The notes beneath the pieces are model-generated. The model saw only the letters and a program-made list of their open reading frames with translations. It had not been told where the DNA came from and ran no database searches. The translations under genes were made by a program, and so were the position numbers. Positions 16,884-23,939 of a stretch of 64,000 nt of DNA are shown piece after piece. Position 1 is the stretch's first letter; the number at the start of each line of letters is the position of its first letter. Origin of the DNA: UBA12191 sp009937185 (GTDB taxonomy: Bacteria > Planctomycetota > UBA8108 > UBA1146); contig CALJGL010000020.1 of NCBI GenBank assembly GCA_938075155.1, positions 1 to 64,000 on the forward strand, read 5' to 3'.

Positions 16884-18850
16884 ATGACGGGGACCCAAGA
16901 AAGGTCACGATGACTTCAGAATCCGGCGAAAACGAGTTCTCGGTCGCCCTCTGCGGAAACCCCAATGTTGGAAAAACGACCTTGTTCAATGCCCTCGTTT
17001 CAGGGAAAGCAAGAGTCTCCAATCACCCTGGGATCACCGCTGAGGCTCAGGTGGCCACGTCTGTCTGGGGTGAATATCAAGTTTCGGTGACGGATCTTCC
17101 CGGCTGCTATAGTTTGTCTCTCGATCTTCCTGAAGCTCAACTTTGCCGTCAATACTTTGATGCAGTACCTCCAAATACCTTGGTGGTTTGCGTGCTGGAT
17201 GCTGTCGGCCTCCGTAGAAACCTGAGCTTGCTGTTAGAGTGCATGGAGATGCCGCTTCCATTGATCGTGGTATTGACTCGTATCGATGAAGCCCGTCTCC
17301 GCGGGATAGAAATCGACGTGGAGAAACTCTCGGGCATTCTGGAAGTTCCCGTGGTCGAGCTGCCTCATAGAAATTCAGCGAAGTCATCAGATCTGAACAA
17401 GTTCATGAGGACTCAATTTTCAGAAGCACGTGAATCATCGAAAATTGAGGAGCGCGCATCTTGGAGTGAAGATCTGGTTGCCGCGGTATCCCGACCCGTC
17501 CGTCCTGAGGAAGCGAATCGCAGACGCAAACGTGAAGATCGGATCGATGGAGTCCTGATGCATCCCGTTCTGGGGCTGGTCTTTTTCATGTTGATCATGA
17601 GCATTCTGTTCGGCAGTGTATTTTGGTTGGCTCAGATCCCCATGGAGTGGATTGACACCTTTTTTGCAGGTGCTGCGGAATGGGTGGGAGTCCAATTGCC
17701 GCCTGGGGACTTCAGAGATCTGATGACGGATGGAATCATCGGTGGAGTTTCAGGAACTCTGATTTTTCTTCCTCAAGTATTGATGCTTTTCTTCATGATT
17801 TCGATTTTGGAAGAGACTGGTTACTTGGCGAGAGCCGCGTTTGTTGCGGATCGTTGGCTTAGGCCGTTCGGATTGCCCGGGCATTCTTTTGTACCTTTGC
17901 TATCAAGTCACGCGTGCGCCATTCCTGGGATTCTCTGTACACGATTGATACCAAACCGAAAAGACCGGTTGGCTGCAATTCTGGTGGCTCCATTCATGTC
18001 CTGCTCTGCACGCTTACCGGTTTATTTGCTCCTCGTGGGAATTCTCTTTCCGGGGAGACCTCTCATGGCGGGGGCAGCGTTCGTTGCTTGCTATCTCTTA
18101 GGAGCTTTGGCAGCAGTCATCTCTGCAACTCTGGTGCGCCGATTTATTCTTCCTGGACCGAGTCCTGATCTCATTTTGGAACTTCCTCCCTTTCAAAGAC
18201 CCGCCCTCATGGAATCTGCCCGAATCGCTCTAGAGCGTGGGGGCATGTTTATAAAAAATGCCGGAACTGTCATTCTTCTCATGTGCGTGATTCTTTGGTG
18301 GTTGGGGAATTATCCCCTCAGTGATGTGAGTGCTGAAGTCAAATCGTTGAGGACTCAAGCAGAGGCGACTCAAAATATTGCTGAATCTGATCACTTGACG
18401 GTCATGGCTGATCAACTGCATGCCAAGGAAAGAACTCAGGCTTCTTACCTTGGCATGATCGGGAGAACGGTGGAGCCCGTGTTCGCTCCCATCGGCGCTG
18501 ATTGGCAACTATCTATTTCGGTAATGGCGAGCTTTGCCGCGAGAGAAGTTTTCGTTTCTTCTCTCAGCGTTCTCTTGGGATCTGACGAGGATGCCGAAGC
18601 AGAAACTATTATAGATAAGATATCAAATTCGAAACGTGACGATGGAAGTCCATTGCTGACGATTTCTTCTTCCGCTGGACTCCTCGTGTTTTTCGTCTTG
18701 GCGATGCAGTGTCTTCCGACTCTCGCAGTGACACGTCAGGAAACAGGATCATGGAAGTGGGCGCTTCTCCAATTCGTTTGGATGAGTCTTCTTGCGTGGA
18801 GTCTGGCGGCATTGCTCCGTGGACTTCTGATCATGTCGGGCTGGAACTGA
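16880..18850 (+). CDS. feoB: Ferrous iron transporter FeoB
   Basis: 656 residues, shorter than the usual 750-800. The N-terminal GTPase has G1 GNPNVGKT at 26-33, the switch region VSNHPGITAEA, and G3 DLPGCYSL at 72-79. The G4 position reads LTRIDEA, so the expected Asn of NKxD/NMxD is Thr, which may alter nucleotide affinity. The membrane part begins near residue 230 with the Gate motif region GTLIFLPQVLMLFFMI, LEETGYLARAAFVADRW and FVPLLSSHACAIPGIL, and continues to about residue 650 with two Gate repeats. It imports Fe2+ across the inner membrane. It overlaps the upstream FMN/ApbE gene by four bases and the following Cys-rich gene by one base, so the three are one operon. Confidence 0.96.
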   Translation: MNDGDPRKVTMTSESGENEFSVALCGNPNVGKTTLFNALVSGKARVSNHPGITAEAQVATSVWGEYQVSVTDLPGCYSLSLDLPEAQLCRQYFDAVPPNTLVVCVLDAVGLRRNLSLLLECMEMPLPLIVVLTRIDEARLRGIEIDVEKLSGILEVPVVELPHRNSAKSSDLNKFMRTQFSEARESSKIEERASWSEDLVAAVSRPVRPEEANRRRKREDRIDGVLMHPVLGLVFFMLIMSILFGSVFWLAQIPMEWIDTFFAGAAEWVGVQLPPGDFRDLMTDGIIGGVSGTLIFLPQVLMLFFMISILEETGYLARAAFVADRWLRPFGLPGHSFVPLLSSHACAIPGILCTRLIPNRKDRLAAILVAPFMSCSARLPVYLLLVGILFPGRPLMAGAAFVACYLLGALAAVISATLVRRFILPGPSPDLILELPPFQRPALMESARIALERGGMFIKNAGTVILLMCVILWWLGNYPLSDVSAEVKSLRTQAEATQNIAESDHLTVMADQLHAKERTQASYLGMIGRTVEPVFAPIGADWQLSISVMASFAAREVFVSSLSVLLGSDEDAEAETIIDKISNSKRDDGSPLLTISSSAGLLVFFVLAMQCLPTLAVTRQETGSWKWALLQFVWMSLLAWSLAALLRGLLIMSGWN

Positions 18851-18978
18851 TGAATTTTTTATCTTCAGACGAGATCCAATTCTATATCGTGACATTGCTG
18901 GCTGGACTGGCATTATTCCTGTTGTTCCGGCGAAAAAAATCCGATTCTTCCTCTGGTTGTAACAACTGCTCCAGTTGA
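18850..18978 (+). CDS. Small FeoB-associated Cys-rich membrane protein
   Basis: 42 residues starting at an ATG that overlaps the feoB stop by one base. One transmembrane helix (residues about 10-26, FYIVTLLAGLALFLLF) is followed by RRKK (positive inside) and a Ser-rich tail with CNNC (GCNNCSS). This matches the layout of the small cysteine-rich proteins often encoded right after feoB, whose role is thought to be in FeoB assembly or iron handling. Its short length and perfect coupling to feoB are the main evidence. Confidence 0.8.
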   Translation: MNFLSSDEIQFYIVTLLAGLALFLLFRRKKSDSSSGCNNCSS

Positions 18979-19053
18979 GAACCAAATAGGTTTGGATTTT
19001 TATGAGAGAATGCGATTCTATGGGATAAATCTCACTCCCTGAAAGGAGAGCAG

Positions 19054-20208
19054 ATGCGCCCAATGCTTTTATTAATTCTGACCCTCACCATTTTGATGAC
19101 AGGGGCTCCTCAGGTGCTTGCTGCTTCATCGGATGCACCTAGGGCAATGGATTCGAAAAAAGAAGAGGCCGAGGCAGCCTTCAAAAAATTAGACGAAGCC
19201 ATGAGCCAGGCGAGGGAGGCTTACTACGAGCCGATGGATAAGGCACGTAAAGAAGGAGTGTTGAGCCCGGAAGAGATGAGCAAGATTGAGCTCGATCCGG
19301 ATCTTCTGCCGATCAAAGTGGTCGGCCCCAAAATCCTCAAGGCTATTGAAAAGTACGTGGGTACTGAAGTTGCGCTAGCGCAATGCAGTGAATTACTATA
19401 CTTATCGTCGAGAGAAGAATCTCAAGCATGGATGTTTGATAGGGTCTCTGACCTCATGATCACGCATTATCTCGAGAGTGAATCCTTGAAGAACTTCTGC
19501 ACAATGGCCCATTATATGGGTGATTCTCCTGCGAATGTTAAGCTACTGAGATCCATCTTCGCGGACTCTCCACATAGAGATGTGAAAGCAGCCAGTGGTT
19601 ATGCCTTGGCGAAAGTATTGGGCTCTTCGAAAGATACGCGTGAAGAAGGACTAGAATTATTAAAGAAGGTCGGATCCGACTTCGGTGACGTGGTTTACTA
19701 CCGCGATACAGTTTATGGCGACAAAGTCAAAGGTGATCTCTTTGAGATGGAGCACCTTCAGATTGGTTGTGTCGCACCAGAGATCATTGGTAAGGAAGTC
19801 TTTGGCAACCTGATGCAACTGTCGTCTTTTCGTGGCAAGGTCGTGCTACTTGATTTCTGGGGTGATTGGTGAGGCCCTTGCCGGGCCATGTACCCTCACG
19901 AGCGGTCGCTCGTTGAGAAATACCCAGCAGATGAGTTTGCTATAGTCGGTGTTAACTCCGAAAGTACCGTCGAAGCAGCACAAGAAGCCATTAAGAAGAA
20001 CAATCTCACATGGATGAACTTCTACGATGGAGGCACAAATGGGCCTATATCTACAAGGTGGAATGTCAGTGGCTGGCCCACGATCTATCTGATCGATGCC
20101 CAAGGAATCATCCGCTACAAGGATGTTCGGGGTGAGGATATGGACAAAGCCATTGAAGAACTGGTGGCTGAGTTAAGAACTGAAAAGCAGAAAGCAGAGA
20201 CAAAGTAG
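19054..20208 (+). CDS. Exported TlpA/thioredoxin-like selenoprotein with UGPC active site (in-frame TGA at 19870)
   Basis: ATG 19054 has AAGGAG nine bases upstream. The signal peptide is residues 1-23 (LLILTLTILMTGAPQVLAA). Residues 30-240 are a helical region of unknown fold. Then GCVAPEIIGKEVFG opens a TlpA-type fold: KVVLLDFWGDW-[TGA]-GPCRAMYPHE, AIVGVNSES, and cis-Pro SGWPTIYLIDAQG. The frame stays open to TAG at 20206 (384 residues). Sec273-Gly-Pro-Cys276 replaces the family's Cys-Gly-Pro-Cys. A GGUC-loop hairpin follows at 19895-19917 and a strong terminator at 20243. It lies 75 bases after the feoB operon and before feoA/dtxR, so an extracytoplasmic redox function linked to iron or haem handling is possible. 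Trp recoding (W-GPC) would destroy the active site. Confidence 0.9.
19895..19917 (+). promoter_or_regulatory. Candidate bacterial SECIS hairpin with GGUC tetraloop (gene 19054-20208)
   Basis: CTCACGAGC (19895-19903) pairs with GCTCG plus TGAG, giving nine base pairs with a single bulged T at 19913 and a GGTC loop at 19904-19907. The loop starts 31 bases after the TGA, within the range accepted for bacterial SECIS elements. GGUC matches the E. coli fdhF apical loop, and that element also carries a bulged U, though on the other arm. Confidence 0.72.
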
Positions 20209-20242
20209 TCGCTGAGGAAAATCGACAAACTCGAAAAAAAGT

Positions 20243-20279
20243 TACCCCGAAGGTCATTCTTGAAATGGTCTTCGGGGTA
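20243..20279. terminator. Bidirectional terminator between convergent genes
   Basis: TACCCCGAAG (20243 side) pairs with CTTCGGGGTA (ending 20279), with an inner ATT/AAT pairing. On the plus strand TTTCTATTT follows. On the minus strand the flanking AAAAAAA gives a seven-U tract. It serves the selenoprotein gene ending at 20208 and the membrane protein gene ending at 20283. Confidence 0.88.
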
Positions 20280-20282
20280 TTT

Positions 20283-20915
20283 CTATTTATCGGAGTCTGG
20301 ATTGTCGTGGCCTAGAGGACAGCGTCCTCCAGACTTTTGTTCCGTTCTTTTTTCGGGAAAGAGCGGCGCTGGGGGAGATGGTTCTTCTTGTTGGCGACTT
20401 TTTCTTCTTCCGCTGGCCCACCAGAGTTCGTCGAGACAGGCCAATGACCCCAAGGTCAGGGTCAGTAGCAATCCTGAACCTCCTATGATTTGAGTATAGG
20501 TGGCGGTTGTACTTCCCGATTGGATGGCTAAAGGAGAAAACAGCATCGAAAAGAGGCATGAATATCCCAAGATCGAAAGCGCAATTTTGGGGCCTTCTGT
20601 CCATGGTGTGAGTTCGACAAGATGAAGGATGACAAAAAGGAGGATGCCCAATGAGAAAATATGGTCATGAATGAATGAAAGAAGTTCTCGTGGTGTTTTT
20701 TCTGAAATGAATTCTTTCGCCTCGAGATCTTCTTCATTTCCCTGGATCCACTGGCGCGCACTTTCGGAGTCATATCCCCCAGATCTGGATGAATATTGAA
20801 GCGCTGCGACCACGCACCCTGCAAGAGTCGTGAAGAGAAACAGTGTCAGAAGAATCTTTGTAGAGAGATTAGATCGAGCCAGAGTGAATCCGGATTGTTT
20901 GTAGAATTGAGTCAA
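20283..20915 (-). CDS. Four-helix membrane protein of unknown function downstream of feoA
   Basis: 210 residues from a TTG start with GGGAG nine bases upstream. Four likely transmembrane helices are seen: ILLTLFLFTTLAGCVVAAL, FSLGILLFVILHLVELT, ALSILGYSCLFSMLFSPLA and GGSGLLLTLTLGSLACLDEL. A periplasmic or cytoplasmic loop carries HDH just before helix 2, and helix 2 contains another His, so a metal or haem site cannot be excluded. The basic, Pro-rich C-terminal tail ends in CPLGHDNPDSDK. It follows feoA on the minus strand by 73 bases and probably shares its transcript. I recognise no named family. Confidence 0.65.
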   Translation of the reverse strand: MTQFYKQSGFTLARSNLSTKILLTLFLFTTLAGCVVAALQYSSRSGGYDSESARQWIQGNEEDLEAKEFISEKTPRELLSFIHDHIFSLGILLFVILHLVELTPWTEGPKIALSILGYSCLFSMLFSPLAIQSGSTTATYTQIIGGSGLLLTLTLGSLACLDELWWASGRRKSRQQEEPSPPAPLFPEKRTEQKSGGRCPLGHDNPDSDK

Positions 20916-20988
20916 TTCAACAACTCCCGTTCAGCGATGATTTATCCGATGAGCAAGCACCAGAAGGGGGGTTACCTTGTGTAAGGAT

Positions 20989-21282
20989 TTAAGACTGAAC
21001 AGGAAGGACGCGAATGGCTGTGGCCACTTCCTTACTGAGCCCCACTCTTTGTCCCGCCACCTCGAACACACAAGATCCGGTGTTGTGGCAGACACGTAGT
21101 TCGCAGTCATGGCACATTCCCATGGCTTCGAAGAGTGGTCTTTGAGCCTCAGGGACCGAGTCGGCGACAAGTCTGCCTCGCTCTCCTTTGCGCAGATCAA
21201 AGAGAGATCGCACATTGGAGGCGATGTTATGGGCGACCGATTCGACGGTGAGCTCTTGTTGTGACGAACGCTCGGGCCTCAT
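20989..21282 (-). CDS. feoA: FeoA-domain protein
   Basis: 97 residues from ATG 21282, chosen because AGGAG lies eight bases upstream; the frame continues open to 21333 without a ribosome site. The C-terminal two thirds form the small SH3-like FeoA fold: DLRKGERGRLVADSVP, LFEAMGMCHDCELRVCHN, SCVFEVAGQRVGLSKEVA. The pattern 'LxxMGhxxxxxhxVxxxxxxxxhxhxGxxhxLxxxxAxxIxV' is kept. FeoA proteins bind FeoB and modulate Fe2+ uptake. Here it is separated from feoB by the selenoprotein and lies on the opposite strand. Cys residues in MCHDCELRVCHN are more numerous than usual. Confidence 0.82.
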   Translation of the reverse strand: MRPERSSQQELTVESVAHNIASNVRSLFDLRKGERGRLVADSVPEAQRPLFEAMGMCHDCELRVCHNTGSCVFEVAGQRVGLSKEVATAIRVLPVQS

Positions 21283-21323
21283 GAGTGCTCCTAATGGCAG
21301 TTTTCTGCCAGATAATGACAACA

Positions 21324-21351
21324 GACTGGTCACAATACAGTGATATCAGTC
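21324..21351. promoter_or_regulatory. Dyad in the feoA promoter region
   Basis: GACTG and TCAC are mirrored by GTGA and CAGTC around AATACA, 42 bases upstream of the preferred feoA start. The sequence differs from the TTTGG/CCAAA operators, so it may bind another regulator or be chance. Confidence 0.3.
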
Positions 21352-21517
21352 ATGTGAGCGGTTCCAAGTGCACCAGTGCATTTTCCTAGACTCTGAACAG
21401 TCGAGGAATGCTCACAGAAGTGGACTTGTCAGGCTCACGGGGGAGAGATAACCTGCTAATGGTTCTAGCACTCCAGCCGAACACCAGTTTTACCTTTTGT
21501 TTAGGTACTGGTCAACC

Positions 21518-21535
21518 TGTTTGGCAACCCAAACC
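21518..21535. promoter_or_regulatory. Metal-regulator operator, site C (at the dtxR-type gene start)
   Basis: TGTTTGGCAACCCAAACC is the reverse complement of site A with one change at an end base. It lies 13 bases upstream of the preferred TTG start of the regulator gene, where bound repressor would block transcription or initiation. Autoregulation is inferred. Confidence 0.75.
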
Positions 21536-21547
21536 CAAGGGGTTTTC

Positions 21548-22099
21548 TTGATCGATTGGCGCGAATTCGACCACAATCCGGTGAGTCACTCAGCAGCTCA
21601 CCATTTGACGTCTATTCAGCAATTGCTGGAGGAACAGGGGTATGCCCGTGTTTCGGACGTGGCCAGAAAGCTGGGGATTACCCGAGGTAGTGTTTCAGTC
21701 ACCCTGAAAGGCCTGCGACAAAGAGGCCTGGTGGTCGAAGACGACCATAAGCATTTGGGGCTTTCTGAGGAGGGGCTTCGAATCGCCCGCGGTATCCATA
21801 CCAAAAGAATCCTTTTTCAATCCTTTTTGAGTGAGCATCTGGGTCTTCCCCTGAACCTCGCTGAACAGGATGCATGTAAAGTTGAGCACCTTGTCAGTGA
21901 TGTGACTGCGGAAGCACTCGCTCTCTTTTTGGAAAGCAGATCTGTAGAGTCCAAAGAGCGAGAAGCACAGGTTCATTCGCTTGAGGGTCGCATTAAGGAT
22001 GGCTCAGTGGATATTTTTCCCAGTGACAGAGTTCAAACACTTTCATCCGAGCTCGAGAAAAATTCGAGTTCTACACACAAGGACAACGAAGATGAATAA
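21548..22099 (+). CDS. DtxR/MntR-family metal-dependent transcriptional regulator
   Basis: About 183 residues from TTG 21548, which has AAGGGG seven bases upstream. The frame is open to 21497, but that start would make the operator at 21518 coding. Residues about 20-75 are the winged helix-turn-helix (ARVSDVARKLGITRGSVS, recognition helix VSVTLKGLRQRGLV). The dimerisation and metal domain follows, with AEQDACKVEHLVS, where Cys, Glu and His match the metal ligands of DtxR/IdeR. The extra SH3 domain is absent. An iron-sensing role fits the neighbours feoA, feoB and ferritin; manganese is the alternative. Its stop overlaps the ferritin start by eight bases. Confidence 0.88.
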   Translation: MIDWREFDHNPVSHSAAHHLTSIQQLLEEQGYARVSDVARKLGITRGSVSVTLKGLRQRGLVVEDDHKHLGLSEEGLRIARGIHTKRILFQSFLSEHLGLPLNLAEQDACKVEHLVSDVTAEALALFLESRSVESKEREAQVHSLEGRIKDGSVDIFPSDRVQTLSSELEKNSSSTHKDNEDE

Positions 22100-22544
22100 T
22101 GATTATTCGCGCGATGAAGCGATACAGAGATTGAACGAGCTTCTTGCGGAAGAGATGGAAGCCTCGATGAGGTATCTCCACCTGAGCACACTTGTTCAAG
22201 GCATCGATCGCTTGGTCATTCAAAAAGTCCTCAAAGATAATCATGAAGAAACGATTGAGCATGCTGAACAGGTTTCAGAAAAGATCATTCAAGTAGGTGG
22301 CACGCCTGCCCCCAAATTGAATTTAGAGTTATCTGGGGAGAAATGTACTGGGATTGAAGCCCTTCAATCGGCTCTCCTTTTTGAGCAAGCCGCTTTGGAC
22401 GCCTATCGGGAATTTCTCGAGTGCGTTGAAGGTAATGGCGATGTGATTCTTGAGGAGTTCGCTCGGCAGCAGGTCGCCATCGAATCAGAGCATGTTTCAG
22501 AATTGAGAATGCTTCTCGGGGAGTCCCATCTTGGCGGCGAATGA
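22092..22544 (+). CDS. Ferritin-like/bacterioferritin-family protein
   Basis: 150 residues forming a four-helix bundle. Di-iron ligands are in the expected order: LLAEEMEASMRYLHL (Glu, Tyr), HEETIEHAEQ (ExxH), LLFEQAALDAYREFLE (Glu), and QQVAIESEHVSELRM (ExxH). The length and absence of a haem-ligand Met that I can place point to a Dps/Bfr-like iron store or oxidase. ATG 22092 is inside the end of the regulator gene, so the two are translationally coupled. Location with feoAB and a DtxR-type repressor supports iron storage. Confidence 0.83.
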   Translation: MNNDYSRDEAIQRLNELLAEEMEASMRYLHLSTLVQGIDRLVIQKVLKDNHEETIEHAEQVSEKIIQVGGTPAPKLNLELSGEKCTGIEALQSALLFEQAALDAYREFLECVEGNGDVILEEFARQQVAIESEHVSELRMLLGESHLGGE

Positions 22545-23025
22545 CCGACCTGGAGGATTGACAGCTCTTTCCGTACTCAATGGGTTCTTTGCCTTGAGTG
22601 TGGGGGGGGCGACCATTTCTAGATTCCTTGAATCTTATAAATTAATGCAAGTGCTGGAGAATGGTATTCCCGGGGGAGAGTGGCGAGGAAGATACTATTA
22701 TCAGAAACTTCTCGACGAGGGGCTCACCCCGTTGGATTTACAGATTCTTGGAGTGATGGGGCTGACCGCCACGGTTCTATTGCTGGTCTCAATTTGGGGG
22801 TTTCTTAAGCAGAATAATGTTCTCGGACGCTGGTTAGGAACAATTGGAGGAGTTGCTCTCGCATGTGTCTCGGTTTGTTCCATCCTGTGGTTGCCCCAAA
22901 GTTATCTCAAGGGAAGCGGTATTTCCATTGCGAGACAAATGTTTTACCCCCTCTTTCTGATTTTCATGTTGCACGTGATTTTCCGTAGGGATTTCCTTAA
23001 TCAGCAGCAGGATCTTTCAACATGA
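22531..23025 (+). CDS. Four-helix membrane protein, ABC-operon member
   Basis: 164 residues from a TTG start with GGGGAG eight bases upstream, overlapping the ferritin gene by 14 bases. Four hydrophobic segments are seen: LSVLNGFFALSVGGATI, ILGVMGLTATVLLLVSIWGF, LGTIGGVALACVSVCSILWL and MFYPLFLIFMLHVIF. A soluble loop of about 40 residues (ENGIPGGEWRGRYYY) lies between helices 1 and 2. No family is recognised. It is followed, with a four-base overlap, by an ABC permease and then an ATPase, so it is probably an accessory of that transporter. Confidence 0.7.
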   Translation: MAANDRPGGLTALSVLNGFFALSVGGATISRFLESYKLMQVLENGIPGGEWRGRYYYQKLLDEGLTPLDLQILGVMGLTATVLLLVSIWGFLKQNNVLGRWLGTIGGVALACVSVCSILWLPQSYLKGSGISIARQMFYPLFLIFMLHVIFRRDFLNQQQDLST

Positions 23026-23939
23026 ATAAGACTCGACATATCGGTCTTCATGCGATCAAGGTGATTTCTCATTCGATGCGCTCCGGCTCAGGAGTGGCAT
23101 TTATTTTTCTGACGATATTGATCGGCCTTTCATTGGCCAATCTCGTTGTGACTCCCATTGAACTTGAGTTAATTACCGTAGAAGAGCTGCAGGATTCTTC
23201 TGCGAGAGCTATCGGGATTGCTTTGGCCACTGCGACTCTCAGGGCTTCCGATGGAGACGATAATCAAGGAACTCTGACCTCCCGTATGGAAAATGGAGAC
23301 TTGATTGATTTGGGGATGTGGGCTCGCTACTTGGTGATTGAAAATCCAGTGTTGTTATCGATCACGGTATTGCTTTTGGGTGTTGTGTTGCCATTGCTGT
23401 TACCGTTGGGTTCATTCACGGTGATCTCGGGAGACGTTCAACATCGTACTGTGAGATATTTACTGCCCAGAACCTCCCGCTCTTCGATACTAATTGGCCG
23501 TTGGCTAGGAAGTATGATTTTAGCGTGGTCATTAATCATTTTTCTGCTTTGTTCCGTTGTGATCTATCTGTCCATCATGATTCCGTCGGAGTCTCTGGAA
23601 GACCTGATTCCATGGGCGGGTAGATGTTTTCTGGCCCTGTTCTTTCTGACGATTCCGTATGTGTCACTTGGGATCCTATGCTCTGCCACATTTAGTGTTC
23701 CGATGGTGGCATTGTTGGCGACTGTCGGTAGCACTATTGGAGTTCCTTTACTCTCGCTGAGTCTACAAGAGGCTTGGGAACCCCTTGGGAACTTGCTTTA
23801 CCTACTTCCTTGGGGATATTCACATGAGTTGCTTTCTCCGACGACGCACAAGGTTGTCGAAGCGAGTGCCTATTGTCTGCTCCATGGTCTATTGTTTTTA
23901 ATACTGGCCTTGCTGAAATTCAGAAGGGCTGATCTGTGA
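23022..23939 (+). CDS. ABC-2-type transporter permease
   Basis: 305 residues with about six transmembrane helices: VAFIFLTILIGLSLANLVV, LLSITVLLLGVVLPLLLPL, WLGSMILAWSLIIFLLCSVV, FLALFFLTIPYVSLGILC, VALLATVGSTIGVPLLSL and CLLHGLLFLILALLKF. The SGDVQHRTVRYLLPRTSRS stretch before helix 3 matches the coupling segment of ABC-2 (NosY/YhaP-like) permeases. It overlaps its neighbours on both sides by four bases. With the ATPase at 23936 it forms an exporter; substrate unknown. Confidence 0.85.
   Translation: MNKTRHIGLHAIKVISHSMRSGSGVAFIFLTILIGLSLANLVVTPIELELITVEELQDSSARAIGIALATATLRASDGDDNQGTLTSRMENGDLIDLGMWARYLVIENPVLLSITVLLLGVVLPLLLPLGSFTVISGDVQHRTVRYLLPRTSRSSILIGRWLGSMILAWSLIIFLLCSVVIYLSIMIPSESLEDLIPWAGRCFLALFFLTIPYVSLGILCSATFSVPMVALLATVGSTIGVPLLSLSLQEAWEPLGNLLYLLPWGYSHELLSPTTHKVVEASAYCLLHGLLFLILALLKFRRADL

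Noticed and set aside
1730..19872. TGA read as tryptophan across the genome instead of selenocysteine
   Set aside because: feoB, addB, the porin-independent genes and others end at TGA exactly where their families end, and Trp at the three sites would remove an active-site Cys position.
19873..19887. GGCCC-TTGCC-GGGCC hairpin directly after the third TGA as the SECIS
   Set aside because: The loop would start only five bases after the TGA, too close for SelB-type decoding; the GGUC-loop hairpin at 19895 fits better. It may still matter for local folding.
21497..21547. Longer start for the DtxR-type regulator
   Set aside because: Its extra residues are just the translation of the operator site; they include the same CLATQT peptide that the operator gives on the opposite strand at 13680.
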